26,791 nt of DNA from Candidatus Heimdallarchaeota archaeon (GCA_027068385.1 JAMOTR010000061.1:1-26791); one strand, 5' to 3'; numbered from the stretch's first letter, positions 1 through 8,778 are shown. Numbers and translations are program-made. The notes: generated by a model from the letters alone, not told the origin.

Positions 1-1063
1 GTATCTCTAGTACCCTAGGTATAAGGTCCTTAGCGCCTACGGGAACGAACACTATTATGCCGTCTCTAAGCTTCCTCGCTAGTCTCTCTAACTCCTCCTC
101 CCGCAATTCTGAGATCACGTAAGCGTCGATAACGTTACGTATACCCTCGCGTGAAGAGCCTACTGAGAAGTTCAACAACGCGAACAACTCGCGCGCCCTG
201 CGGCCCACGCGTCCCGTAGCGGTACATACGACGAGCTGACCTATCCTTCCTACGGTATATTCCGGGGATCCGGAGAGTATCTTGTTTCTAATCTCCTCGA
301 GCCTCTTCCGATCCTCGGGCGTAAGGCCCCTCTTGCTGAAGATTTCGTATACCTTATCTAAGGTCTCCTTCTTTATTCCCAAGAGCATCAGGAGACGCCT
401 CACGTTCTTAGAGCCTTTAAGGATCGCGTCCACGTCGTCCGCTATAATTAAGTGAAAGATCTCCCCGCGCCTCCTCATCACCTCTAATAAGTTAATGTTC
501 TTCTCTACGTGGAACGATAGGAACGTAGACGTTACGATCAATATGTCGAATTCTCCCCTCTCTACCGCTTCCCTATCCCTCTTCCTTAGGCCGTATCCGA
601 TCACACGCACGTTTAACCCGAGCCTTTTCCTCATCTCCTCGATCCTCTCATACATCTGCTTCACTAGTACTTTCGTGGGTAACACGATCATCGCCTTCTT
701 ACCCTTAGATGCGTAGAACAACGCGGCTACGGCAGAGAACGTGGATTTACCCATTCCCGTGGGGGCTAATATGGAGAAGTTAAAGCCGGCTAAGAGACGC
801 TTCATCCGTATCTTTTGTATGCTTCTCGGGGGGTTCCCTACCGCTTTATTAAAGAACTCGACGAACTCCTTCAACTCCCTCTCCACGCGCGCTACCTTCC
901 TCGTTACCTCCTCCTTTATTTCTTCCAAAGGGATGCTTACTAACCGGTCCTTACCCACGTCGTGCTTCGAACACGGGAGCCCTTCTTCTAGCCTACTCGT
1001 CTCTATAGGACCTCCGCATACCGGACACGAACGAAAGAACACGGGCTCGATCGTTCTTTCCAT
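1..1063 (-). CDS. rgy: Reverse gyrase, N-terminal part (runs off window)
   Basis: ATP-dependent topoisomerase that introduces positive supercoils; a hallmark of hyperthermophiles. Only the first 354 residues are present; the gene leaves the window at base 1. An N-terminal zinc finger starts at Cys13/Cys16 (CPVCGG), but the second half reads PCSKH, so one expected Cys appears to be His34. The helicase-like part has a P-loop (APTGMGKST, about 100-108) preceded by the family motif GFNFSI, and a Walker B of the form ADDVDAILK (about 208-216). The start is the ATG at 1063, directly upstream of the finger. No CGA codon was found among its roughly 45 arginines. It is divergent from the 1110 gene with a 46-base shared upstream region. 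The topoisomerase half is not visible, so integrity cannot be judged. Confidence 0.93.
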   Translation of the reverse strand, partial: MERTIEPVFFRSCPVCGGPIETSRLEEGLPCSKHDVGKDRLVSIPLEEIKEEVTRKVARVERELKEFVEFFNKAVGNPPRSIQKIRMKRLLAGFNFSILAPTGMGKSTFSAVAALFYASKGKKAMIVLPTKVLVKQMYERIEEMRKRLGLNVRVIGYGLRKRDREAVERGEFDILIVTSTFLSFHVEKNINLLEVMRRRGEIFHLIIADDVDAILKGSKNVRRLLMLLGIKKETLDKVYEIFSKRGLTPEDRKRLEEIRNKILSGSPEYTVGRIGQLVVCTATGRVGRRARELFALLNFSVGSSREGIRNVIDAYVISELREEELERLARKLRDGIIVFVPVGAKDLIPRVLEI

Positions 1064-1109
1064 ATGAAAGCTCGAGGAGTCTCATATTAAACTACAAGAC
1101 TAGACATTT

Positions 1110-1400
1110 ATGGAGGTAGTAGAATGGGTTAAAGAGAAAGAGATAGAGATCAAGAGCCCGCACTCCGAAATTATAAAGTGGAAGGTCACGATATACTCGA
1201 GCGGGAGGACGTACTACATATTATGCGTAGAGTCTTTCGGAATCGACGAGGAGGAATGCGACATAGCCTCTGAAGCCATAGCTAGGGCCGTAGCTTATGA
1301 AGAGCGGAAGACCGAGAGGGTGTACCCGATGATCTTATGCGCCGTACAACCTTCCGAAGAGGTTCCGAGGTTTAAGTCGTACTTTATCGTCTTAAAGCGA
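1110..1400 (+). CDS. Conserved-looking hypothetical protein, 96 aa, ends at CGA
   Basis: Not recognised. The product is a small acidic soluble protein of mixed beta and alpha character with two cysteines near the middle (ILCVES, EEECD) and one near the C-terminus (ILCAV). There is no signal peptide or membrane segment. Read with the standard code it would continue 18 codons past residue 96 into antisense of the MFS gene, with a compositionally different tail (WFFLSFRV). The first in-frame CGA is at 1398-1400, four bases before the stop of the convergent MFS gene (1405), so the gene is taken to end there. Its other arginines are AGG or CGG. The upstream A/T-rich stretch near 1085 (catattaaac) fits a TATA box for a leaderless transcript. 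Confidence 0.7.
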
Positions 1401-1404
1401 AAAA

Positions 1405-2604
1405 TCACGAGATGGTTTTTCCTTTCGTTTCGGGTAGAGGGTATACGAATATAGATCCGGCTGCGTGTACGATAGCGAGTATCGCTACCCGAAGTCCTAG
1501 GCCGTGCGATAGCGCCATATATCCTATCATAGGACCTAATATCGCGCCCGCCCTAGCCATAGCGACGGCAGATCCTAACGCGGTAGCGCGGAGCTCCGTG
1601 GGGTATAACTCGGGCGTGTAAGTGTATATCGTTCCCCGTACTCCCACGTTAAACGCTACGAACGCGGCCCCGGCTATGGTGGGGGATACGAAGTATAGGG
1701 GCAGGGATACCGCGCCGAGTACGAAGGAACCTACGAGCAGAGGCCTTCTTCCTATCTTATCTATAAGGAGGTATGCATACGCGTATCCTATAAGCTGGGA
1801 TGCTAAGGAGACTCCTATCTTCTTATAAGCGCTCATAGCCGAGACTCCTAGGGAAGAAAGGACGGAGCGGACGGTGTAGAGCCGGTAGTAATAAGTGAAG
1901 CCCACGATAGCCCGAGCTATCCGAAGGAGTATCGTATAGCTAAAGAACGACCTTAAGAGGTCGGACACTCTAGAGGTCTTATCGGAGATTACGAAGCCCA
2001 TCTCTTCGGCTAAACGCTTAGCCTCCTCGTCGCCCTTCCTAGCTAACCGCACGATCGTCTCTGGTGATAAGTAAACGGCTATGAGAGTGAGAATTCCGAA
2101 GAGGGTGGAGATCGCGAACGTGGTTTCCCGAGTTAAGTTCGCCTTGCTCGTGACGATAGCGGCGACGGAGGCTATAGTAGATCCCCGAGCCCGCATCGAT
2201 TCCATAAACACTACGTTGCGCCCGCGTACCTCCCTATGGGACCGCTCTAGTATGTAAGAAGTCGTGGAGGCCATGGATCCTCCTATGCCGAATCCCGCTA
2301 TGAAGCGGAACAAAAGGGCTAGTGGATAATTCGGAGATATCACGGTTACGATCATACCTAAGGTCCGGATTATAGTGCTCCATAACAACGAACTCTTACG
2401 TCCGGAGACGTCCGCATAACGGCCCAATAGCAAAGCTCCCACGAGAATTCCTAATAGGAGTGAGCTTCCCCGGAGGCCTTTGTATAGAGATTCGCTCACT
2501 CCCCGCTTTTGATACGCCTCGGACGATACGAGGGCGCCTATGACTACGGCATAAGCGATCGAAAACCGGGATAAGAAACCGGTTAATAGTGGTCTCTTAT
2601 CCAT
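1405..2604 (-). CDS. MFS transporter, sugar/organic-ion type
   Basis: Polytopic carrier of 399 residues, the usual size for a 12-helix major facilitator. Motif A between helices 2 and 3 reads GRYADVSGRKS, and its repeat in the second half is DKIGRRPLL. The helix 10-11 signature ELYPTELRATALG and the terminal PETKGK place it near the sugar-porter / metabolite-proton symporter branch. The substrate cannot be told from sequence. The ATG at 2604 precedes the first hydrophobic helix. It ends with TGA followed by TTTTT, facing the CGA end of the 1110 gene. It is divergent from the inositol-phosphate synthase gene, with 92 bases between the starts. No CGA was seen among its roughly 35 arginine codons. 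Confidence 0.88.
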   Translation of the reverse strand: MDKRPLLTGFLSRFSIAYAVVIGALVSSEAYQKRGVSESLYKGLRGSSLLLGILVGALLLGRYADVSGRKSSLLWSTIIRTLGMIVTVISPNYPLALLFRFIAGFGIGGSMASTTSYILERSHREVRGRNVVFMESMRARGSTIASVAAIVTSKANLTRETTFAISTLFGILTLIAVYLSPETIVRLARKGDEEAKRLAEEMGFVISDKTSRVSDLLRSFFSYTILLRIARAIVGFTYYYRLYTVRSVLSSLGVSAMSAYKKIGVSLASQLIGYAYAYLLIDKIGRRPLLVGSFVLGAVSLPLYFVSPTIAGAAFVAFNVGVRGTIYTYTPELYPTELRATALGSAVAMARAGAILGPMIGYMALSHGLGLRVAILAIVHAAGSIFVYPLPETKGKTIS

Positions 2605-2696
2605 GCGCTAAGGTTTAACAGAAGTTTATTTCGTTACGCGGAGCGTAGAACGAGTAATAAGAAAAACGTTAATCGATAACACATAAAGACTCTTCA

Positions 2697-3818
2697 ATGG
2701 GTAAGATACGCGTCGCCATAGCCGGAGTAGGAAACTGCGCTTCGGCTCTAGTTCAAGGAGTCTTCTACTATAAAGACGCGCCCGACGACGCGTTCGTTCC
2801 TGGAGTACATAAGGTGAGGTTCGGGCCATATCATATAAGCGATATAGAGTTCGTTGCCGCGTTCGATGTAGACGCAAGAAAGGTGGGTAAAGACCTAAGC
2901 GAGGCGATATTCGCTCCTCCCAACTGTACGACGAAGTTCGCGGAAGTGCCTAAATTAGGTGTAGAGGTAATGTTCGCGCCTGTTCTAGACGGATTAGGGA
3001 AACACGCGAGACAGCGGGTGAAGGTGCCGGAGAATATGGAACCCGTGGACGTAGCTGAGGTGCTTAAGGAGGTTAAGGCGGACGTATTGGTGAACTTCCT
3101 ACCCGTGGGATCCTATAAGGCCACTCGCTATTACGCTAACGCGTGTCTCGAGGCGGGCACCGCGTTCTTAAACGGAATACCCGAATTCATCGCTAGCGAC
3201 CCTGAGCGGCAGAAGAAGTTCTACGAACGCGGCCTTCCCGTAGCCGGGGACGACGTTCAGAGTCAGCTGGGAGCGACCGTGCTCCATAAGACCCTAATTA
3301 AACTATTCGTCGATCGCGGTCTAGCCGTGGATGAGAGCTATCAGCTAAACGTAGGAGGTAACCTAGATTTCCGGAACATGCTCGACGAGGAACGCCTCAA
3401 GCGGAAGCGCATCTCTAAGACCGAGGCCGTAGCTAAGATGGTCCCTTACGACGTACCCCTACGCATAGGCCCGAGCGATTTCGTGAAGTTCTTGAACGAC
3501 TATAAGGTCGCTTACATATACATCAAGGGACGCAACCGGGGAGATAACCCGGTGAGGGTGGACGTAAAGCTAAAGGTGGTAGATTCTCCCAACTCGGCCG
3601 GCGTCGTCGTGGACGGCATACGCGCCCTAAAGATAGCTCTCGATCACGGAATAGCCGGTCCTCTCATAGCGATATCCGCATATTCGTTCAAGCATCCGCC
3701 CGTACACGCTCCTTATCAGGTAGCGAAGGAGCGGGTAGAGAGATACATACAAGACCCAGTAGGAACGGAAAAAGAGCTACGCGAGAAATACAAGGGTAAA
3801 GGAGTGTATGTTCCCTGA
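2697..3818 (+). CDS. ino1: Myo-inositol-1-phosphate synthase
   Basis: Converts glucose-6-phosphate to L-myo-inositol-1-phosphate using NAD+. In archaea the product feeds inositol phospholipids and, in hyperthermophiles, di-myo-inositol phosphate, a heat-protective solute. The 373-residue length and sequence match the short archaeal/mycobacterial type. The NAD-binding motif GVGNCAS is at about residues 10-16, and the catalytic region includes GDDVQSQLGAT, LNVGGNLDF and a lysine-rich stretch (RLKRKRISK). The start at ATG 2697 is directly before the Rossmann strand. The stop is TGA 3816-3818, followed by T5. Arginines are CGC, CGG, AGG or AGA, with no CGA. A TATA-like run (ataacacataaa) lies just upstream. 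It converges on the AcnX gene with a four-base gap once CGA is read as that gene's stop. Confidence 0.95.
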   Translation: MGKIRVAIAGVGNCASALVQGVFYYKDAPDDAFVPGVHKVRFGPYHISDIEFVAAFDVDARKVGKDLSEAIFAPPNCTTKFAEVPKLGVEVMFAPVLDGLGKHARQRVKVPENMEPVDVAEVLKEVKADVLVNFLPVGSYKATRYYANACLEAGTAFLNGIPEFIASDPERQKKFYERGLPVAGDDVQSQLGATVLHKTLIKLFVDRGLAVDESYQLNVGGNLDFRNMLDEERLKRKRISKTEAVAKMVPYDVPLRIGPSDFVKFLNDYKVAYIYIKGRNRGDNPVRVDVKLKVVDSPNSAGVVVDGIRALKIALDHGIAGPLIAISAYSFKHPPVHAPYQVAKERVERYIQDPVGTEKELREKYKGKGVYVP

Positions 3819-3822
3819 TTTT

Positions 3823-4890
3823 TCGAAGAACGTTTCCTAAAGAGGCCTTAGGACAATACCGCGCGGCTTTTCCCGAATCTGTTACGAACGGCCTATTCCT
3901 AAGTATCGACACGACTATACACGTACCCTTAATCACGCGCGCCCCTTTAGACTCGATCTTCCTCACCAGGTCTATGTTCTTATAATATATTTGAGGAGCT
4001 ACGGAGATCACCCGGTTCTCCTTACACTTATAGTAGAACTCTCTAAGCTCCTTCTCCGAAGCGTGGGGGCATCCTACGTAGTAGAACTCCGGATCTTCTC
4101 CAGAACTCAGCTCCTCGATCACCTCGCTTATTTCCTCCTTTCCTACGTGTACCTTCTCTTCGGCCTCTACACCCACGCGTATCATCGCGACGCGCCCGCT
4201 AGCGGCTGAAGCGGCGCCCATGAGCTTAAACGCGTCCTTATCCTCGGGGGCCTCAGATACACTCACCACGGTCTTTTTATGCTTCCCTATGAATATCCCC
4301 AAAGCCGACCGCTCCGCTCTCGTAGAGGGCTTATAATCGAGGATAAACTCGATCTGAGGAACGCGATTCTCAGGTTTATGTAAACCGTAATACGGGGTCA
4401 CCCCTAATAACGCTGAGGCCATCGCTGAGATCCCGGATTCGCGGTTCGTATAAGCTTCTAGTATACTATTAGCGTATACCACGGCCGAGCTCTCCGCCCG
4501 AGCGACGTGTGAGTGACGAGGAACATCTATAATATAATAAGGGGTGCACGTGAGCGTAACGTTAGCTCCCATCCTCTCTAAGGCCTTGAGTATCCTCATC
4601 TGTCCCTCTAGTATCTTCTTTCCGTCCTTCGGTAACGTCCGCGGGGCGTCCGGATCGAACCCCATAGGATTTACCGTAGTAGGTACGCTCACTTTGCCCT
4701 TGGAGAACTTTTCGAACACCTCCACCCCAGCGTCCCCTATATTAAGATAAGAGATTCCGGAGACGTGAGCGGAGGATATGGGAATAAAATCCTCGGCACC
4801 ATAAGCCTTAGCTAACGCTATCAACACCTCCGCCGCCACCTGATACGCTTCCCCGTATTCCCCATCGAGCGCCTTCCGAGGATCCTTCAT
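3823..4890 (-). CDS. Aconitase X large subunit / phosphomevalonate dehydratase (DUF521), ends at CGA
   Basis: AcnX-family hydro-lyase. In archaea the two-subunit enzyme dehydrates 5-phosphomevalonate in the archaeal mevalonate pathway to isoprenoid lipids; assignment to this role is from family knowledge. The N-terminus has the family pattern LDGEYGEA, SAHVSG and NIGDAG. Cys115 (TCTPYY), GCPHAS and KGTC are candidate iron-sulfur or active-site cysteines. The standard code gives 400 residues, the last 44 being read from antisense of ino1 with no family resemblance. The first in-frame CGA (3823-3825) gives 355 residues and ends the gene four bases from the ino1 stop. The ATG at 4890 lies 26 bases inside the CGA-terminated primase gene. 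The small subunit is not in this window. Confidence 0.88.
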
Positions 4891-6157
4891 TCTTCTTCTT
4901 ATCCTTTCCCTTTATGAGTCCAGCAGCCCTAGCGGCTCTGTAGAGATAACCGGTGGGGTTCCTCCGAGACTTAAACGGTTTCTTCCCTATAGTCGCCTCG
5001 AAGAAGAGCATGCATGCCCTCATGTACCCGGCTTTATCCTTCGTGGAAGCGGCCTCGACGATCTTATCGATCCGCTCCTCCTTCACCTTTAAGTCCCTCA
5101 ATAGCTCCCTAAGGCTCTCGGGATCCTCCTTCGCGAAGGGACAGTAATAATCACCGCTCCGAGCGCGCTCACAACTCGGCGTATTATAGTCCTTCCCGCT
5201 TCCGCGTAACCCATAGACGTGCTCTATGATATAACCAGCGTGCTTTTCGAAATCTTCCCGGGAGACGTTGATGTTGTCCACAGCGTTTTCGTACCGGAAC
5301 CTCTTCTGCTCCTCGACGTCCATACCGGCGCGTTTTAGGAACGTTCCTAGTTGAAAACGCATAGGGTGCGTAAGATGTCCCGAGGACTTCAACTTTAGAT
5401 ATATCGCTTGCATACAAGGAGGCCGTAGATCGACGCGCTCGTATAGCTTCGTACCCTCCACCTTAAGCTCTCCCACGCCTTTGCCGAGCGTGACGCGCTC
5501 GTACAACATATTTAATATCTCCTTACCTTCGTCCGTGAGCGCTATCCTAGAGGCCTTAAAGCGATCGTATAACCTCTTCAGCCGCGCCTCGAAGGCCCTT
5601 TTGAGCATAGATATAGCCTCGGAGCGTTCCACGATCCGATATCCGAAGTAAGGACCCCTCGTTCTCACGAAGCGCCTGCTTACGATATGAGAGATACCCC
5701 GGCGCCGATGTATAGCGACGTATTCGTCGAGAACGTTCTCCTCTCCGGGGAACGATACGATGCCGGAGGCTACCATATATAGCTTTAATACGAACGGATC
5801 GAGCTTAGAGCGGGAGTCCTCGGAAGAGGTTATCCGTGACTCCACCTTACCCTTCCGCTCCTCGATCGTAAGGACGTCGTCGGGCTCTATAGCTTTTATA
5901 TTTCTAAGGTACTCCACAATATCCTTTATCTTAGCTGAGGACATGTGTTCCTCAAAGCGATCACCTTCGGTTTCCTTATACCGTCCGAAGTAATAAGCCC
6001 TCTTCTCGTTAGCTAGAGCGGCTAATATACCTATAATACCCGCGAGGTCCTCTAAGGTCTCGTACCCGACCGGCTCTTTAGAAAGAAGGGCGCGTAAACG
6101 CTCGATTCCGTGCTTGTATATCTCGTTCAAAGGCATTTCTAGGACTTCGTTCAACAT
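4865..6157 (-). CDS. priL: DNA primase large subunit PriL, ends at CGA
   Basis: Regulatory subunit of the archaeal-eukaryotic primase. It carries the C-terminal iron-sulfur domain needed to start RNA primers with the catalytic PriS, which is not seen here. Recognisable cysteines are in RPPCMQAIY, PSCERARSG, YYCPF and MRACMLFFE, and the typical HPMRFQLGTFLKRAG region is present. The expected C-terminus is the conserved GYLYRAARAAGL followed by a short charged tail. The standard frame adds a glycine-rich run (SGGGGG) inside the AcnX gene. CGA at 4865-4867 instead gives 430 residues with a 26-base overlap. Start ATG 6157. A strong AT-rich element at 6177-6192 may drive both this gene and the divergent sRNA. 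Confidence 0.88.
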
Positions 6158-6176
6158 GCGTAAGAGTGGGGCCCAT

Positions 6177-6192
6177 AATTTATATATTTTAT
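6177..6192. promoter_or_regulatory. Shared AT-rich TATA element between priL and C/D sRNA
   Basis: The run taatttatatatttta (roughly 6177-6192) sits about 20-30 bases upstream of the priL start at 6157 on the minus strand and about 20-30 bases upstream of the sRNA C box on the plus strand. One near-palindromic TATA region could therefore serve both directions. This is inferred from position and composition only. Confidence 0.5.
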
Positions 6193-6210
6193 GAAGCGTA
6201 TTTAGGATCG

Positions 6211-6264
6211 AGATGATGAGAGGGAGCTGGTCTGATCGATGATGAGACCAGTCTTACCTGAAAA
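6211..6264 (+). ncRNA. C/D box sRNA (2'-O-methylation guide) no. 1
   Basis: All four boxes are in order: C ATGATGA (6213-6219), 12-nt guide (6220-6231), D' CTGA (6232-6235), C' ATGATGA (6239-6245), 12-nt guide (6246-6257), D CTGA (6258-6261). The 12-nt spacers are ideal for archaeal L7Ae-Nop5-fibrillarin particles. The two guides are partly complementary to each other (ctggtct and agaccag), which suggests their targets lie on opposite strands of one RNA helix, perhaps in rRNA. No target among the tRNAs in this window was found. The D box runs directly into the A5 tract shared with the convergent MEMO gene's end. Confidence 0.93.
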
Positions 6265-6268
6265 ATCA
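6259..6268. terminator. Compact bidirectional end: tgaaaaatca
   Basis: The sRNA D box ends at 6261 and the MEMO stop codon (TCA on plus) occupies 6266-6268, with only A's between. Read on the minus strand this is TGA followed by T5. The same arrangement (YGA-AAAA-TCA) ends two convergent gene pairs at 1398-1407 and 3816-3825. Archaeal transcription terminates at T-runs, so a terminator role is likely for minus-strand transcripts. Confidence 0.5.
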
Positions 6269-7105
6269 GCGGTAGAACCGTACCGATCCATAGCCTACGA
6301 CCGCATCATAATCCCCGGTTACGTCCCCGGAGGTCATGTGCTTTAATACCTTAGCCTTACCTCCGTTCCTCTTCGTATAGTCTATGGCTGTAGCGATGGC
6401 CCCATATCCGCATACGCTTATATCGAGCTCAAATACGCTCTTATAGAGGCACTCTATGTCGAGACTTTCTACGCACTTGAGCACGACCATGTCCTTTGAG
6501 ACCACTATGGGCTGCGGCTCATAATGATCGAGGTCGCTGCTCGCTATCACGTATATCCTTTTTCCGAGCTCCTCGGCTATCTCCTTGATCTTCATCCCCA
6601 GGGTTATAGCGACGTCCGCTTGTTGGTATCCTAGCACTATAGGAACGATCTTCGGTAAGCTCCGTCCTAGCTCGTTATAAGCGTATATTAAGAACGGGAG
6701 CTGTACCTCTAAACAATGCTCGTTTATATGAGCCGCGTAGTCCTTCTGAGCGTACATATCACTCGTTAAGAGGTCCACGAACTCCTCGTCTACCTCTAGA
6801 GCCCCTAAAGGAGTATGCCGCTTTCCGTCCGGCCGGACGCTTATGGGATGTCCTAGTCCGGTGTGGTTCGGTCCTATTAGAACCACGGTATCGACCTTGG
6901 GGACGTGTACGAAAGAGTGGGCCGCACAGGGTCCGGAATATATGTAGCCGGCATGAGGCGATACTACAGCCAAAGTATTATCGGACGCTTCGGGCTTCCT
7001 CTTAGGACCGTGCTCATGCTCTAAGAACAAATGTTCTAACATCGAGGAGAGCTCTTCCGGATCGCTCGGGTAAAATATCCCGGCTACTGCGGGCCTTCTA
7101 TCCAT
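6266..7105 (-). CDS. MEMO1 family protein
   Basis: MEMO proteins resemble extradiol dioxygenases; their archaeal role is unsettled, with proposals of redox or metal chemistry. The 279-residue length is typical. Family features are the N-terminal RRPAVAGIFYP, the histidine motif SPHAGYIYSGP, GPNHTG, NEHCLEVQLPFL, SSDLDHYEP and a C-terminal CGYGA. The His/Asp/Cys residues expected around the metal pocket appear to be present. Start ATG 7105 is 41 bases downstream of tRNA-Asn on the same strand, so the two may be cotranscribed. The stop is TGA followed by T5. No CGA codon was seen. Confidence 0.92.
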   Translation of the reverse strand: MDRRPAVAGIFYPSDPEELSSMLEHLFLEHEHGPKRKPEASDNTLAVVSPHAGYIYSGPCAAHSFVHVPKVDTVVLIGPNHTGLGHPISVRPDGKRHTPLGALEVDEEFVDLLTSDMYAQKDYAAHINEHCLEVQLPFLIYAYNELGRSLPKIVPIVLGYQQADVAITLGMKIKEIAEELGKRIYVIASSDLDHYEPQPIVVSKDMVVLKCVESLDIECLYKSVFELDISVCGYGAIATAIDYTKRNGGKAKVLKHMTSGDVTGDYDAVVGYGSVRFYR

Positions 7106-7146
7106 TCTTTTATGTTCTTATTCGAGTTTTTGTAGTCTCATTTAGG

Positions 7147-7223
7147 TGGCGCCGCCGCGGGGATTCGAACCCCGGACCGCCCGGTTAACAGCCGGGCGCT
7201 CTACCGGACTGAGCTACGGCGGC
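7147..7223 (-). tRNA. tRNA-Asn(GTT)
   Basis: The minus strand folds as acceptor GCCGCCG/CGGCGGC, discriminator G and encoded CCA (TGG on plus at 7147-7149). The anticodon stem CCCGG/CCGGG holds loop CTGTTAA, giving anticodon GTT. The T loop TTCGAAT is standard. No intron. Confidence 0.97.
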
Positions 7224-7250
7224 TGCGACTCTGTATGGTTAAGTCTCAGT

Positions 7251-7261
7251 TATTTATAAAG
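7251..7261 (-). promoter_or_regulatory. TATA box for tRNA-Asn
   Basis: The minus strand reads CTTTATAAATA about 28-38 bases upstream of the tRNA 5' end, the expected distance for an archaeal TATA box with a short leader. Confidence 0.55.
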
Positions 7262-7320
7262 ATCCCCACTATTCCGAGGATTGAGGAATTAGCTTTATAT
7301 TAAGTGCGTTACGATCGGAA

Positions 7321-8103
7321 ATGGTGTCATTATCAAAAAGGCACGATTCAAACGATTTCCCTTTCGGTTATGTGATCCTCTCCATGATAGTGTTATTCAT
7401 AGGCTTTCTAGCGCGTCTTACCGTTTGGAACTTCTTTTTCGTCTCGGCCGCTATAACGTTCGCGATATTCTTTATAATATCGAAAGAGCGTGCGTTACTG
7501 TATCTCGCTAAGTTCTTCGTAATCCTCGACGCCCTATATTTATCTAGTATCACGGAGCCCGCTTCTTTAGATTACGTAGCTTACGAGACGCTAAAGGACT
7601 TATACCTTATGGACCATTCGAGCGTTTTCTTTCGGATCTCCTTAGTTATTATAGCGCTCTCGTTCGCGTCTTATCTAACGCGGGTCATTCCGTTGTACCT
7701 ATCTATCATACACGCGCTCGAGATCCCGTACGTATTCCCTTTGATCTCCTTATCACTCCTAGATATTTCCTTCGGTAGGTCCTACGAGGGGTTAGCGTTC
7801 TCGGGACTAGCTCGGCTTCGGTCCTTCGTGAAGACCCCTATAGGGCCGGACGTTATCAGCGTGACCGTTATATTATATTCGGTGTTCGGCTTTCCCGGAG
7901 CGGTCTTGGGCATCTTAATTCGGGCGTATACGATCGATCGCTACTTCCTACTATGGGGCTCTGAAGGCTTTAATGCATCGTTCTTGTACGTCCTAAGGGA
8001 AAAAACCCTCCTCCTCTTAACGATTCTAACGGTCGCCACGCTCGCCCAGATAATTATAAGAAAGACACGCGTCAAGCGCCCGAGAGAAAGGAATCGCGGG
8101 TGA
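7321..8103 (+). CDS. Polytopic membrane protein, unknown
   Basis: Not firmly recognised. The product has 260 residues with an N-terminal cytoplasmic lead, two hydrophobic hairpins in the first 80 residues, further membrane spans around 105-150 and 175-200, one near 230-245, and a strongly basic tail (KTRVKRPRERNRG). The overall plan, including the motif ARLRSFVKTPIG between helices, is vaguely like the T component of ECF-type transporters, but I do not see its signature clearly. A TATA-like sequence (gctttatattaag, near 7290-7302) stands about 25 bases before the ATG, so the transcript is probably leaderless. It ends with TGA and overlaps the tail of the convergent GNAT gene by 32 bases. Confidence 0.75.
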   Translation: MVSLSKRHDSNDFPFGYVILSMIVLFIGFLARLTVWNFFFVSAAITFAIFFIISKERALLYLAKFFVILDALYLSSITEPASLDYVAYETLKDLYLMDHSSVFFRISLVIIALSFASYLTRVIPLYLSIIHALEIPYVFPLISLSLLDISFGRSYEGLAFSGLARLRSFVKTPIGPDVISVTVILYSVFGFPGAVLGILIRAYTIDRYFLLWGSEGFNASFLYVLREKTLLLLTILTVATLAQIIIRKTRVKRPRERNRG

Positions 8104-8608
8104 TCGCGAATATAAGCAGGGCCACGCGCCCGTATCCGGGGACGATCGTATATTGAGGTATCCTACCCACGAGCTTGAAGCCGTTCTTTATAAGCACGCG
8201 CTGAGAGGCCACGTTAGGTTCCTTCACTTGAGCGTATACGAGGTTCAAGTTAAGCACCTCAAACGCGTGTTTTAACATGAGCTTTACGCCTTCCGTAGCG
8301 AGTCCCTTACCCCGATGTCTAGGGCATATCCGATAACCTATCTCCGCGCGTCCCACCCGATAATTTATCCTTGAGAGCGTTACTACCCCTGCGTTTTCCC
8401 CCGTACTTAAGTCTACGATCTTAAACCCTACGCGGTCCGTGGATTCCAGTAAAGCCTCGATCCGCTTACGCGTCCTCTCCCTAGTCCTTAAACGCCAAGG
8501 AGAAGCGAGAAACCTATAGACTTCGGGTCTAGATAAGCATTCGTGTATCCGATCTACGTCCGAGAAAGTGATGTAATCCAATCCGGCACGCTTACCCTTA
8601 TAGATCAT
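8072..8608 (-). CDS. GNAT-family N-acetyltransferase (RimJ/RimL-like)
   Basis: Acetyl-CoA-dependent acetyltransferase of 178 residues, the usual size for the RimJ/RimL branch that acetylates protein N-termini or other amines. The acetyl-CoA binding motif A is RICPRHRGKGLATEG (R/Q-x-x-G-x-G/A type), preceded by the strand NYRVGRAEIGY. The C-terminal motif B reads NLVYAQVKEPNVASQRVLIKNGF, whose NxxSxxxxxKxGF pattern is diagnostic of this branch. The substrate is unknown. Start ATG 8608; stop TGA 8072-8074, inside the 3' end of the convergent membrane-protein gene. All arginines are non-CGA. Confidence 0.9.
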   Translation of the reverse strand: MIYKGKRAGLDYITFSDVDRIHECLSRPEVYRFLASPWRLRTRERTRKRIEALLESTDRVGFKIVDLSTGENAGVVTLSRINYRVGRAEIGYRICPRHRGKGLATEGVKLMLKHAFEVLNLNLVYAQVKEPNVASQRVLIKNGFKLVGRIPQYTIVPGYGRVALLIFAITRDSFLSGA

Positions 8609-8655
8609 CTTAATACGTCCGCGCGATTAGGAAGTTTTTTCATCAGTCGCTCCTC

Positions 8656-8732
8656 TGGTGGGGCCGGCGGGATTCGAACCCGCGACCTCGGGCGCCCGAG
8701 GCCCGCGCGCTACCAGGCTGCGCCACGGCCCC
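8656..8732 (-). tRNA. tRNA-Pro(CGG)
   Basis: On the minus strand acceptor GGGGCCG pairs with CGGCCCC, with discriminator A and encoded CCA. The D stem is GCGC/GCGC. The anticodon stem CGGGC/GCCCG encloses CTCGGGC, so the anticodon is CGG (proline codon CCG). T loop TTCGAAT. No intron. Confidence 0.93.
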
Positions 8733-8778
8733 CTAAGATGATTCTCACTCGCTCGATTTAACTTTTCGTTACCCCTAA

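Noticed and set aside
2626..2877. 83-codon minus-strand ORF over the ino1 start
   Set aside because: Arg-rich shadow of ino1 and its promoter, with no family features.
4808..4867. Glycine-rich extension of PriL into the AcnX gene
   Set aside because: It lies beyond an in-frame CGA and mirrors another coding frame; the composition is unlike the primase family.
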